Shown here piece after piece: positions 25,743 to 36,600 of a stretch of DNA of 64,000 nucleotides. Position numbers and translations under genes: made by a program. The notes beneath the pieces were generated by a model. It saw only the letters and a program-made list of their open reading frames with translations, searched no databases and was not told where the DNA came from. The stretch comes from Musa acuminata AAA Group. Its lineage: Eukaryota > Streptophyta > Magnoliopsida > Zingiberales > Musaceae. The stretch is from NCBI RefSeq assembly GCF_036884655.1, contig NC_088356.1:17478001-17542000 (forward strand). Direction: 5' to 3'. Positions within the stretch are counted from its first letter, which is position 1; the number at the start of each line of letters is the position of its first letter.

Positions 25743-25754
25743 TTCTTGTAAATT

Positions 25755-26681
25755 TCAATTTTTTCTTTCTACTACCCCATTTTGTTGAGGATTTCTTGGA
25801 GTCGAGAAATTATGGTTGTATCCGTTGAGTTCACAGAATTCTTGGAAATCATGGTTTTGAAATTCTCCACCATGATCACTTCTAATTGACGAAATCATAG
25901 ATCCTTTCTCATTTTGAACAAGTTTACAAAACTTGGTAAAATATCTAAAGCATTCATTTTTCTGTTTTAAGAAGTAGGTCCATGTATATCTGCTATAGTC
26001 ATCAACAATGACAAAGGCGTATTTGCTACCTCCTAGACTCGATGTAGAGATTGGTCCGAATAAGTCCATATGGATCAATTGTAAGGGCCTAGATGTGCTT
26101 ATTTGATTCTTAGCTTTGAAGCTACCCTTAATTTGCTTACCTAATTGGCAAGCATCACATACATTATCTTTGATGAACTTGATATGAGGAATTCCTCTTA
26201 CAAGTTCTCTAGATGATACTTGAGTGATTAGTTTCATGCTAGCATGACCTAATCTTCTATGCCATAGCCAAGCATCCTCATTCATAACGGCAAAACACAT
26301 TTCATCACATAAGTCATTGATGTCAATAGTGTATACGTTATTTTGTTTTAATGCAATCATAGATATATTTTTGTGTGGTTTTTCAATGATGCAAGCATTA
26401 GATTCAAATCTTATAATATATCCTTTATCACATAATTGACTAATGCTCAAGAGGTTATGTTTTAAACCATCAACTAGTAAAACATCTTCAATAGAGAAGT
26501 TGGATTTGTTACCTATGGTTCCTTTGCCAATGATTTTACCCTTGTTGTTGTCTCCGAAGGTGACATATCCTTCGTCTATGCTAGTGAGCTTAGAGAATTG
26601 AGATGGATCTCCGGTCATATGCCTTGAGCATCCACTATCAAGGTACCATCTCTTGCTCCTAGCTTGCGATGGTTTAGTTTT
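25755..26681 (-). CDS. pol: SIRE-like protease and integrase N-terminal half
   Basis: The protease motif LDSGCSRHMTGD (about 26612-26647) is followed by the GAG-pre-integrase zinc-binding H...H...C..C box (LWHRRLGHAS ... CDACQLGKQ). The integrase core follows with its first Asp in IHMDLFGP, the second in IRSDHGGEF and the Glu in NGVVERKN. The catalytic D,D,E set is therefore present. The frame stops (TGA) directly after VVERKN. Confidence 0.88.
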   Translation of the reverse strand, partial: KTKPSQARSKRWYLDSGCSRHMTGDPSQFSKLTSIDEGYVTFGDNNKGKIIGKGTIGNKSNFSIEDVLLVDGLKHNLLSISQLCDKGYIIRFESNACIIEKPHKNISMIALKQNNVYTIDINDLCDEMCFAVMNEDAWLWHRRLGHASMKLITQVSSRELVRGIPHIKFIKDNVCDACQLGKQIKGSFKAKNQISTSRPLQLIHMDLFGPISTSSLGGSKYAFVIVDDYSRYTWTYFLKQKNECFRYFTKFCKLVQNEKGSMISSIRSDHGGEFQNHDFQEFCELNGYNHNFSTPRNPQQNGVVERKN

Positions 26682-27443
26682 CTACAAGAAAGGATGATGT
26701 TTAGGTACCCATTTGCTTTTGGGTGCCTCATAAATAGATCTACATTTCTTATCATGTTGCATAGAATTTGTCATGGTTCCTTTAGGAACCCAGATTAGTT
26801 TGTTTGGACTTATTTTCTTGAATGGACAACAATGTGTCTTGTGTCCAGTTTTGCAACAAAAGTTGCACTTGGTTTGGTGTTGAACATGTAAGATGGAGCC
26901 TTTTATGAAGGTGGTTGGATTTTGGTGAGGACTTCTCACAAATCCAATTCCGCTCCTTTTTGGAATGTGACCCTTGTTTGCAAGGATCATGTTTAATGAC
27001 TTGCTACCAATCTCGAATTTCTTCAAGGTGTCCTTGAGTAGCAGGTTTTCTTTTTGCAAAGTTTCTAAATCATGACATTTGATACATGAATTTAAACTAT
27101 CATGATGTTCGACTTTTAACTTATCAAACTCACACGTAAGACTATCATGCATCTTTTTCAGCAATTTATATTTTCTACTTATACTCTTGCATTCGTCAAA
27201 TAAGTCATTGAAAGCATTTAATAATTCATCGAAAGATAAATCAGCATCTATTGAATTTGTTACCTCATCTTCGATGGCCATTAAGGCGTAATGAGCAACT
27301 TGCTCGGTGTTGGACTCCTCTTCCTCAGATGCGCTCGAATCATCCCATGTTGCTTGGAGCGCCTTCTTCTTTGTTGTTCTTTTCTTGACTTGGGGACAAT
27401 CACTCTTGTAGTGTCCCAGTTTTTTGCATTCATAGCAGATTAC
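26682..27443 (-). CDS. gag: SIRE-like gag C-terminal part with zinc knuckles
   Basis: Same frame as the preceding segment. It starts with the CCHC knuckle and continues through an acidic and coiled-coil-like stretch (MAIEDEVTNSID..., about residues 60-150). A second CX2CX4HX4C box follows (CNFCCKTGHKTHCC, near 26850). It ends in PKHHPFL at a TAG. Two knuckles separated by a coiled coil are usual in SIRE-type gag. Confidence 0.8.
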   Translation of the reverse strand, partial: VICYECKKLGHYKSDCPQVKKRTTKKKALQATWDDSSASEEEESNTEQVAHYALMAIEDEVTNSIDADLSFDELLNAFNDLFDECKSISRKYKLLKKMHDSLTCEFDKLKVEHHDSLNSCIKCHDLETLQKENLLLKDTLKKFEIGSKSLNMILANKGHIPKRSGIGFVRSPHQNPTTFIKGSILHVQHQTKCNFCCKTGHKTHCCPFKKISPNKLIWVPKGTMTNSMQHDKKCRSIYEAPKSKWVPKHHPFL

Positions 27444-28265
27444 TTAGTCCTTTTTGGGTTCAAGTTTATTTTTTGCATCATTCTTAAACTTTTTTCTTTT
27501 AAAGAACTTTTTAAACTTTCTTGTTAGAAGTGCCAAGTCATCATCACAGTCCTCATCACTTGAGTTTTCTCTCAAGTGGCATTCTGAAGTTTTGAGTGCC
27601 ATATCCTTCCTGTTCTTTGGAAGGATGTCTTCTTGCTCTTCATGAGCTTTACAAGTCATTTCGTAGGTCATTAATGACCCGATTAGTTCTTCAAGAGGGA
27701 AATTTCGCAGATCTTTTGCCTCTTGAATAGCGGTGACTTTAGGATCCCAACTCTTAGGAAGGGATCTTAGTATCTTATTAACAAGCTCAAAATCCGAAAA
27801 GCTCTTTCCGAGTCCTTTTAGACCGTTGACGACATCCGTGAAACGGGTAAACATGTCGCCAATGGTTTCACTCGGTTTCATCCGAAAAAGTTCGAAAGAA
27901 TGTAACAGCAAATTGATTTTTGACTCTTTTACTCTACTTGTGCCCTCATGGGTCACTTCGAGCGTGTGCCAAATATCAAACGCAGTTTCACAAGTTGAAA
28001 CACGGTTAAACTCGTTTTTATCAAGTGCACAAAATAAGGCATTCATAGCCTTTGCATTAAGAGCGAAAGCCTTCTTCTCCAAATCATTCCAATCGATCAT
28101 TGGAAGAGAAGACTTTGAAAAACCATTCTCGACAAGATTCCAAAGATCAATGTCCATAGAAATAAGAAAGATTCTCATTCGGGTCTTCCAATAGGTGTAG
28201 TCCGTCCCATTAAACATGGGTGGACGTGTAATGGAATGGCCCTCTTGGTTTCCGGCGTAAGCCAT
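27444..28265 (-). CDS. gag: SIRE-like gag N-terminal part
   Basis: 273 residues from a Met that directly follows the leader. The N-terminus has the copia gag signature (PPMFNGTDYTYWKTRMRIFL), and the UBN2-type helical domain runs to about residue 200 with LRSLPKSWDPKVTAIQEAKD. It ends KNKLEPKKD and then TAA. Just beyond the stop, in the same frame, is a CCHC zinc knuckle (CYECKKLGHYKSDC, about 27390-27435), so the stop removes the RNA-binding part of gag. The PBS lies about 30 bases upstream. Confidence 0.88.
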   Translation of the reverse strand: MAYAGNQEGHSITRPPMFNGTDYTYWKTRMRIFLISMDIDLWNLVENGFSKSSLPMIDWNDLEKKAFALNAKAMNALFCALDKNEFNRVSTCETAFDIWHTLEVTHEGTSRVKESKINLLLHSFELFRMKPSETIGDMFTRFTDVVNGLKGLGKSFSDFELVNKILRSLPKSWDPKVTAIQEAKDLRNFPLEELIGSLMTYEMTCKAHEEQEDILPKNRKDMALKTSECHLRENSSDEDCDDDLALLTRKFKKFFKRKKFKNDAKNKLEPKKD

Positions 28266-28297
28266 CTCTCTTGGGTTTTAATCCTTTTGAGAGTTAA

Positions 28298-28314
28298 CCG
28301 GGCTCTGATACCAA
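28298..28314 (-). other. Primer-binding site of the SIRE-like element
   Basis: On the minus strand TTGGTATCAGAGCCCGG begins one base after the LTR. This is the standard initiator-Met tRNA site. Confidence 0.92.
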
Positions 28315-28315
28315 T

Positions 28316-30442
28316 TGTTAGGATCGAGAGCACTAAGAGGGGGGGGGTGAATTAGTGCAGCGGATATTTTTCTGCGATTAAAAAACGAAAGCTGCGTTCG
28401 TTCGATAAAGACTATTTTGATGCAAAAGCCGATTCTAAGATTACTTATGATTAAGTGCAGTTTACGTTTAAACACAGTTAGCGTCTAAACGCAGTTTACG
28501 TCTAAATGCAGATTGCGTCTAAACTCAGATTACGTCTAAGCGCAGTTTGCTTCTTAGCGCAGATTGCGTCTAAGCGCAGATTGCGTCTAAACGCAGATTG
28601 CGTCTAAGCGCAGATTGCGTCTAAACACAGTTTGCGTCTAGGAGCAGTTTAAGCAGAAGTATAAAGACAATGTGCTGCTGTTGTACAGTTCAAAAAGTAA
28701 TCTGCAAAAAACAGATTTACATCTAAACGCAGATTTACGTCTAGACGCAGATTTACGTCTTAAACGCATATTTGCGTCTGAACTTTGAAACTCGTTTGTA
28801 TACTCGCAGAAGGCAGTATGCAGTTGAAATTAAGACGTAAACGTGAACTGAGATCTGATGATTGTGCGAAGAAAGCCGATTTACGTCTAAATGTAGTTTT
28901 ACGTCTAAATGTTGAAACTCGTTCGTAAAATTGCAGAGGACAGTTTGCAGTTATCACTAGGATCAAAATGTAAGTGTAAACTGCAAAGAAACTCGTTCGT
29001 AAAAGCACGGAAGACAGTTCTGCAGAATCAAACGTAAACGTAAACTGTAATGTACGAAAATACGAATTTACGTCTGAATGCAGATTCGGAAGAACAGCAC
29101 TTAGAACTTGTTCGTGAAAGCGCAGAGAGCAGTAGTAATGAAGGAGGTTTGCAGTAATGATAAAGTGCTCAAAAATAAACGCAAACTAGAGATTTAGAGT
29201 GGTTCGGTCAGCCTTGACTTACTCCACTTTTGGCTTCCTCCACCGACGAGGTCGCCGACGTCAACTAGGGGCCTTCCTTCAATAGGCGAAGGCCAAACTT
29301 CCCTTTTACAGTTTCTCTCCTTTTGACAGGCTCAGGAGACAACCTTTACAGACCTTTCTCTTCGCACTTTACAACTGAAAACTTGAAGAACAGAAGGAGG
29401 AGACTTAAAGGCTTTACAACACTTTTGAGCTCTTAGAATCACAGAAAAGATCAAGATTTCGGTGTAGGTCTGTATCTTTTCAGTGCTGAATGGGTTGGGA
29501 ATTTATAGGCCCCAACCCAATTCAAATTTGGAGCTCAAAACAATCAAATCCCGGAATTCTGGGATCAGGCGGTTGCACCTCTTGACTGGAGAGGTTGCAC
29601 CGCCTGGCAGAGCTCGAAGACCGAGCTCAGGCGGTGCCACCTCTCTGCCAGGGAGGTTGCACCGCCCAGTCTTGCTCGAAGACTGAGCTCAGGCGGTGCC
29701 ACCTCTCTGCCAGGGAGGTTGCACCGCCCAGTCTTGCTCGAAGACTGAGCTCAGGCGGTGCCACCTCTCTGCCAGGGAGGTTGCACCGCCCAGTCTTGCT
29801 CGAAGACTGAGCTCAGGCGGTGCCACCTCCCGGCTGGGGAGGTTGCACCGCCCAGTCTCGCTGGAAGGCCTAGCCCAGGCGGTGCCACCTCCTGGCCTGG
29901 GCGGTTGCACCTCCTGGTGCAATCAGGGTCCGAATGGTTCATTCCATTCGGCCCAATTTCAATCTTTCAGGGGCCCAATTGCCCCAAGATTAAGCCAATG
30001 GGATCACCTCCCATTTTCCAACTTAATCAACGTGCTAACTACGATTAAATCTAAGACAACTTCTGCAGCTTTGCTTCGGTGCGTCAATCGCTCCTTCCGG
30101 CGAGTTTCCGGCGAACTTCCGTTGATCATCCGATGAACCCTCGGTGATGCTCCTGCGGACTTCCGGCAAACTCCTGGACTTTGCGACGATCCACTTGGCA
30201 AGTTCCGACGAGCTTCGCTTGGCAAGCTTCTGGACTTCTCGGATCTGTTCTCGCAGAACCTCCGACGACCGTCCGAACTTCCGTCGAACTCTCGAACTCC
30301 CAACGTGATCATGAACTTGACTCCGGCGCAACTCCTGCTGCTTGTCTATCTTTCATCGTAGTTAATCCTGCACACTTATCTCAACACATAGATTAGACAA
30401 CAAATGACAATTGACTTCATCATCAAAATCCGAGATTCAACA
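28316..30442 (-). repeat. 5' LTR of the SIRE-like element
   Basis: 2,127 bp and nearly identical to 20672-22820. The G tract is G9 (28339-28347). A TATA-like TATAAATT (minus strand) is at 29500-29507, so U3 would be about 29.5-30.4 kb, with the 62-bp repeats lying in U3 upstream of it. The 17-18 bp array lies downstream, in R/U5. Confidence 0.95.
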
Positions 30443-31530
30443 AGAGGCTTAGGTAGTTGGATGGAGATCCAATACCTAATATGGTTGGATCCATTAGGGT
30501 TAAGTTGATAAAAGACCTCTATAAATAGGAGAGAACCAAAGGATTATAAGCTAGACCTTCTTGGTTGTCACCTCCTATTCTCCCCTTCTCCTCCTCCGAT
30601 AGCAGGTGTGGAGATTTGAGCAGCAATTTGAGGAGCTTCTTCATAGCTCTTGCCATATGAATCATCGCTAGAGAGGAGAGTGCTTGACCTCCTTCATCCT
30701 CTTCCATAGATCTGCAGGAATTCAAGGATATATGATCTCCCTAGGTAACATAACTATCTCAATGTTGTTTTCATTTTTGCGGGTATTTGCACATCAATCT
30801 TCGTACGACGATGAATACCTTTTGAGAAATTTAGGATTTTTATTTTATGTTCTTCCTCTATGCATGTAATGTCATCCCTAGATTTTCCTACAATATCTAC
30901 TACACGATAACAATCATATCAATATCATAAAGTTAAGAAAAGTAAAAAATAAATAATTATTTTTAAATGACATATTTAAATAAAACTTTTAAGTTTATCA
31001 AATCGTAAGAGCATGAAACATCAATATCTTAATAGTCCTCAATCAACCGAAATCCTAATTGGATTAGCTTAATTGACTTAACTAAACTCAATTCAATTAT
31101 TACCTAATAGAACTAACCTTAAATCCTTATAGACCCAATTTGGAATCACCATCTAATTTAGATTTGATTGATCCCGATTAAATCAAGTAGATTTAAACTA
31201 ATCAAGTTCATCTAGAATCACCCTAAACTAACTTAAACCGATCAAACATATCTGATTTAGTCAATTAACGAGCTTAAACCAATAAAAGAAGAGGAATCAG
31301 ACTATATCGTATAGTGCTTTCCTAAATTGAACTGACCACTTGAGTCTTGGACAAGTCACGTGTGTCACACATGCTTATCCCAAGTAATAGGTTGGGCTGA
31401 AGTACAACAGGCTGGATAGAGGAATGACGATATGCCTAATGCCAATTGCATAGCTGAGCATGCTTAACTTCACTAACTAGGCTAAGCCTCATTTACAAGT
31501 TGAGTTGAGCCTTACCACTAAACTAGGCTA

Positions 31531-31890
31531 TGCTTAGCCTGCGGGTTGGGTCGTGCTTAGAAACATGAGTTGGGGTCGTGTCTAACCACATATACTAGGT
31601 TGAACTTAGCCACATGAGTTGGATCATGCTTAGCCATATGGTTGGGTCATACCTTATCACATAGGCTAGGTCGTACATAGTCATATGGAGTAGATCGTAC
31701 CTGGCTAAATGAGTTGGGTCGTGCTTGGTCATATGGGTTAGGTCATATCTCACCTTTTTGGGCTAGCTCTTACTTGTTCACATGGGCTGGGTCATGCCTA
31801 ATCACATGGGTTGGGTCATACCTAGCCACATGGGCTAGGTCGTATATGAGCACATGGGCTAGGTCGTATATGAGCACATGGGCTGAGTCG
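31531..31890. repeat. 24-bp tandem array in the host Ty3-type LTR
   Basis: About fifteen degenerate 24-bp units of the form CACATGGGCTAGGTCGTATATGAG. The last four are nearly identical. Because 24 is a multiple of three they give an open frame of Ser-Tyr-(Met/Leu)-(Ser/Ala)-Thr-Trp-Ala-Arg octads (31714-31914), which I treat as a repeat artefact. Confidence 0.85.
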
Positions 31891-32794
31891 ATTCAATCAA
31901 ACAAATCAACCTAACTCAAGTCAAATCCCAATTAGACTCCTCTTATCAAATTATATTTTAATATTTTAAATTATTAAAGAATAACTCAAATTCGTGAATT
32001 AAAAAAAATAAATTTATGATATGAAATTTAAAACTAATTACATCATAGAAATTCATACATAATTATTGAAACATAGATATATCTAATTAAATAAATTAGA
32101 ACTATTGTGTTAATCCAAAAATAAGAATTTTAATAATTAAATTAATATTAAAATTCACTTAAGCTTAAAGAATTAATATAAATCAAATAATCATTTTAAC
32201 ATCACAAATCAATTATTATTATTTACTAATCATAAAATTTTAAAATTAAAACATCATTATGCATCATAAAGTTATAACAATCCCAATATTAAGATTTCAA
32301 AACATAAATCAAAACTAATTAAGAAAGGAAATGATCTTATCTCTCCTCGATTAACCTTTCTTTGAAATCATCTCCTCGGAAAGTCCTTTCCTCAATCCTC
32401 TTATTGTCAAGCTAGGTGAGGAATGTAGGAGGAAGAGCCCCCTTTATATAGGAGAAGATGAGATATTTGAAAGGTAAATAATAATTTAATTTTTATATTT
32501 AATTTATTTTTATTTTACTTTCACACGTAAAGAGAGAAATATAATATTCATTTCTTATGATTCATACACAAAGAATGTAAACTATTTACTTCCTAAAAAT
32601 TAAATCACTCATTAGAAAATAAATCAATTAATAATTTAATTGATTAGTAGAATTTTTAACTTATCCACATGATTAAGGAAATCAAATTTAATCATTTCCA
32701 TAACTATAGTACATAAATATGAAAGTTAATAATAAAGTAATACATTATTTATAGTAATTAATTTATGTTAAGAGAGAAATTATTGGTGATTACA

Positions 32795-32945
32795 TTTCTC
32801 CCTCATTTAATAGAAATTTAATCCTCAAATTTGATTAAAATAATATTAATCAATATATTTAGCCCTTAAAATACTAAGTCAAAAGATAAATCGAAATTAG
32901 CTTGAAAATTATTTAGATCAAATGTGCCACTCGAAAACTTTTAGT

Positions 32946-32997
<52 letters not shown>

Positions 32998-33359
32998 TAT
33001 TTTCTTTTTTTAACATAAAATATATAAGAAATTAATGAACCTCATTCAATAATTTGGTTTTAGATTACCCAAAACAAGCATATCAAATTTTATATCTAAT
33101 ACATCACTAGAATTTTTAAATTTTAAAAATTAATTGATTGTTGACATAAAATATAAGTTGATGTGTAACTCAACAAACAAAACAATTGAAAAGATGAAAA
33201 TTTATCCAACTATTCAATATATATTCTTTTATGTGCCAAAGAAATAATATTATATTTAATTCTCATTAGATCTTGTCATTACATTAGATAAATAATGTAG
33301 TATTCAACTAACACTTTTTACTTCACTTGAGATGTGCAAACTAACAATTTTTTGATATG
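32795..33359. other. AT-rich gap with a (TA)n microsatellite
   Basis: It starts with the antisense PPT-like sequence after the Ty3-type LTR. A pure (TA)n run of about 45 bases lies at about 32946-32993. No open frame is supported. Confidence 0.7.
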
Positions 33360-33689
33360 CAAGTTAGCAATCTTGCTTCTCTTTCTCCCCTTTGTCATTA
33401 AATAAAAGAAGGGAAGGATATAAAGGAAAAAAAAATTACATTAATATTTCAATCATCACTTGAGAGATATTAAAGATCATAAAAGATCAATATGAAACAT
33501 CATGATTCATTTTAAAAAATCTCTTCTATAGCAAAAAGTAAGAATTCATGAAAACTTAAGTCATGAAAACCGATACCAATAAAAATCATAGTGAACGATC
33601 TTGATTCATAAGAAAACTTAAATCATAAAAATTAAAAAATTAAGATAAAATATATGAGAAGAATTCATGTGTTTGAAAATTTAACATGT

Positions 33690-36600
33690 CTAACTCTCTT
33701 CTAATAAAATCAAATTGTTCCTCATTCAATGGTTTAGTAAAAATATTTGTTAATTGATGTTTTGTGTCAATAAAATTTAAAGATATATCATTATTATTAA
33801 TTTGATCTCTAATAAAATGATGTCTAATATCAATGTGTTTAGCTTGAATGAGATTCTAAGAATTCTTTTAACTACTTTAAGATGAGATAACTTAGGATTA
33901 TATTGAAATCTAGTACAAAGTCCTACACTAAACATGATGTTCGGTCTAGTTACGATAAGGTATAGTAAACTATCTATCATATCCCTATAAGTTTTTTGAT
34001 CAAAGATTTCTTCACTTACGTCATTGTCTAACTTAGTGGAGGTACTCATAGGAGTATTGATAGCCTTTGAACTATCAATATTAAACTATTTTAGTAAGTC
34101 TAATGGATATTTTGTTTGACTAAGAAAGATATCATCACTTAGTTATTTGATTTGTAAGCCTAAAAAGAAAGTTAGTTCACCCATTAAACTCATTTCGAAT
34201 TCTTGGCTCATACTTTTGGCAAATGATTTGCATAATGATTCATTTGTAGAACAAAAAATAATATCATCAACATAAATTTGAACAATAAGAAAATTATTTT
34301 TAAATTTTTTAATAAATAATATAGTATCGATCTTGCCTTTATAGAAATTATTTTGGATAAGAAAGGAGCTAAGTCTCTCATACCAAGCCCTTGGGGCTTG
34401 TTTTAATCCATAGAGAGCTTTAGTCAATTTAAACACATGATTCGAAAAATTATTATTCTCAAATCCAAGAGGTTGTTCAACATAAACTTCTTTGGAAATA
34501 AAGCCATTAAGAAAAGTACTTTTAACATCCATTTGAAATAACTTAAAATTATTACAACTAGCATAGGCAAGGAGCATCCTTATGGCTTCTAATCTTGTCA
34601 TAGGAGCGAAGGTTTCTTCATAATCGATACCTTATTCTTTGTTGAAATCCTTGGCCATACTAATCTAGCTTTGTTTCTAACCATGATACCAAATTCATCT
34701 TGCTTGTTTCTAAAGACTCGTTTAATACCAATAACTAAATGGCCACTTGGTCTTGGAACAAGCTCTCATACCTCATTTCTCTTAAATTGGTTCAACTCTT
34801 ATTATATTGTGATAACCCATGAATCATCTTTCAAGACCTCGTTAATGCATTTAGGTTCAATTTGAGAAAGAAAAGCAGTATTGGCACAAAAATTTTTAAG
34901 AGAAAAATGAGTTTGAACCCCTTTTGATGTATCTCCTATGATTATCTCCTTTGGATGAGCATCTACGTACTTCCATTCCTTGGATAAGGATGTTTTAGAA
35001 GAAGATGTATCCAAGTTGCTAGTTGGAGGAGAGGGTTCATTTAAATTTAAAGTTTCGAAATTAAGATCATCATCAAACTCATTTTTCTTAAATTTGAAAA
35101 TTTCATTAAAGACAACATGAATAGACTCTTCTATAATCAAAGTTCTTTTGTTAAAGATATGAAAGACTTTAGTAATAGAAGAATAACAAAGAAAAATGCA
35201 TTCACCAGATTTTGCATCAAACTTTCCTATGACATCTTTTTCATTCAAGATAAAACATTTACAACCGAAAACTTTAAAATATGAAATGTTGGGTTTTTTG
35301 TTATTCCACAATTCATAAGGAGTTTTGGAAAGTAATGATCTTACTAGAACCCTATTCATGACGTAGCACGTCGTATTAACGGCTTTGGCCCAAAAATATT
35401 TGGGTAGGCTATGTTTGTTCAATATGGTTCTTGCTATTTCTTGTAAATTTCTATTTTTTTCTTTCTACTACTCCATTTTGTTGAGGATTTCTCGGTGTAG
35501 AGGAATTGTGGTTGTATTCATTAGATTCATAAAAATTTTGGTAATCACGGTTTTAAAATTTGCCACTATGATTACTCCAAATTGATGAAATCATAAAGCC
35601 TTTTTCATTTTGAACAAGTTTGCAAAACTTAAAAAAATACCTAAAGCAATCACTTTTGTGTGCCAAGAAGTATGTCTAAGTGTATCTACTATAATCATCT
35701 ATAATTACAAAGGTATATTTGCTACCAATTGATCCAAACAAATTCATATGGATCAATTGTAATGGTCTAGAAGTGCTTATTTAATTCTTTAGTTTGAAAC
35801 TACCTTTTATTTGTTTTCCTAGTTGATATGCATCACACACATTATTTTTAACAAACTTAATGTTACGAATACCTCTTACAAGTTCTTTGGATGAGATTTG
35901 AGAGATTAGTTTCATGCTAGCGTGACTTAATCTTCTATGCCAAAGCTGAGCATCATCATTCAAAACCGAAAAATACATTTCATTACAAAGATCATCAATG
36001 TCAATAGCATACACATTATTTTGTTTTAGGGTAATCATAGAGGTTTTTTTGTGTGGTTGTTCAATAATACAAGCATTGGATTCAAATCTAGTGACATATT
36101 CTTTATCACATAATTGACTAATGCTCAAAAGATTGTGCTTTAAGTCATCAACCAACAACACATCTTTAATAAAAAAGTTGAATTTGTTACCTATGGTTCC
36201 TTTGCTAATGATTTTACCATTGTTGTCGTCTCCGAAGGTGACATACCTTTCGTCTAGGCTAGTGAGCTTAGAGAATTGAGATGAATCTCTAGTCATGTGC
36301 CTTGAGCATCCACTATCGAGGTACCATCTCTTGCTCCTAGATTGTGATGGTAAATATTTCTAAAAAAATAGTGATTTTTATGTACCCATTTGACCTTGGG
36401 TGCCTCAAAAGTCGATCGACTCAACTTATCATTTTGCATGAAGTTTTTTATGGTTTCTTTAGGAACCCAAATCAATTTGTGTAGACTATATCTCTTAAAC
36501 GGATATTTATAAGCAATATGTCCAAATTTGTAACAAAAGTTGCATTTATTTCAGGATGAAATATGCAAAGTTGGGCCTTTAACAAAGATGGTTAGATTTT

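Larger units (their letters stand above)
23631..28265 (-). pseudogene. SIRE-like gag-pol polyprotein, one frame with three stops
   Basis: Gag, protease, integrase, reverse transcriptase and RNase H of a copia element lie in a single frame of about 1,545 codons. It is interrupted only at 27444-27446 (TAA), 26682-26684 (TAG) and 25755-25757 (TGA). No frameshift separates the parts: all four segments share the same phase. The decayed sister copy has Gln at the first stop. The second and third sit in normally conserved stretches before the protease and after VVERKN in integrase. Each is one C-to-T change from a Gln or Arg codon. The domain entries below describe the parts. Confidence 0.9.
20672..30442 (-). 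mobile_element. SIRE/Maximus-like Ty1/copia element, nearly intact
   Basis: 9,771 bp flanked by perfect AGAGG duplications (20667-20671 and 30443-30447). It is inserted into LTR A, whose sequence resumes exactly afterwards. Read on the minus strand it has a 5' LTR (28316-30442), PBS, one gag-pol frame, about 0.8 kb of non-coding sequence, PPT and 3' LTR (20672-22820). The LTRs differ by only about a dozen substitutions by eye (about 0.5%). Their 22-bp length difference equals one 18-bp repeat unit plus four Gs. That implies a young insertion, perhaps a few hundred thousand years under commonly used plant LTR rates (inference). I see no env-like third ORF. The lineage call rests on LTR size and pol motifs. 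Confidence 0.9.
14500..30892 (+). mobile_element. Solo copia LTR 'A', split by two later insertions
   Basis: LTR A comprises 14500-15464, 20465-20671 and 30448-30892, about 1.6 kb when the pieces are considered together. The first piece starts TACTAGTCATAGGTGCCC and the last ends GATTTTCCTACA, matching the ends of the copia LTRs at 53973-55467 and 60970-62408. It is interrupted first by the B/C/D array (15465-20464, flanked by GTATG on both sides) and again by the SIRE-like element (AGAGG on both sides). The 5-mers around A itself (ACATT, ATATC) match at only three positions. Confidence 0.75.
13603..32794 (-). mobile_element. Host Ty3-type LTR (split), outermost layer of a nest
   Basis: The LTR sequence itself is 13603-14499 plus 30893-32794, about 2.8 kb. 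It starts TGTCACATCC, typical of plant gypsy LTRs, and ends GATTACA at 32794. It is followed by TTTCTCCCTCATTTAA and AATCCTCAAATTTG, which read as an antisense PPT and internal end of a Tekay/chromovirus-type element. That would make this the 3' LTR of a minus-strand element. Everything from 14500 to 30892 is inserted material. A TATA-like CCTTTATATAGG lies near 32434-32446. Identification is by end motifs and layout only. I see no second LTR and no pol. Confidence 0.5.

Noticed and set aside
31714..31914. Possible repeat protein of TWARSYMS octads
   Set aside because: It exactly follows the 24-bp minisatellite in a decayed LTR. There is no signal of a real gene around it.
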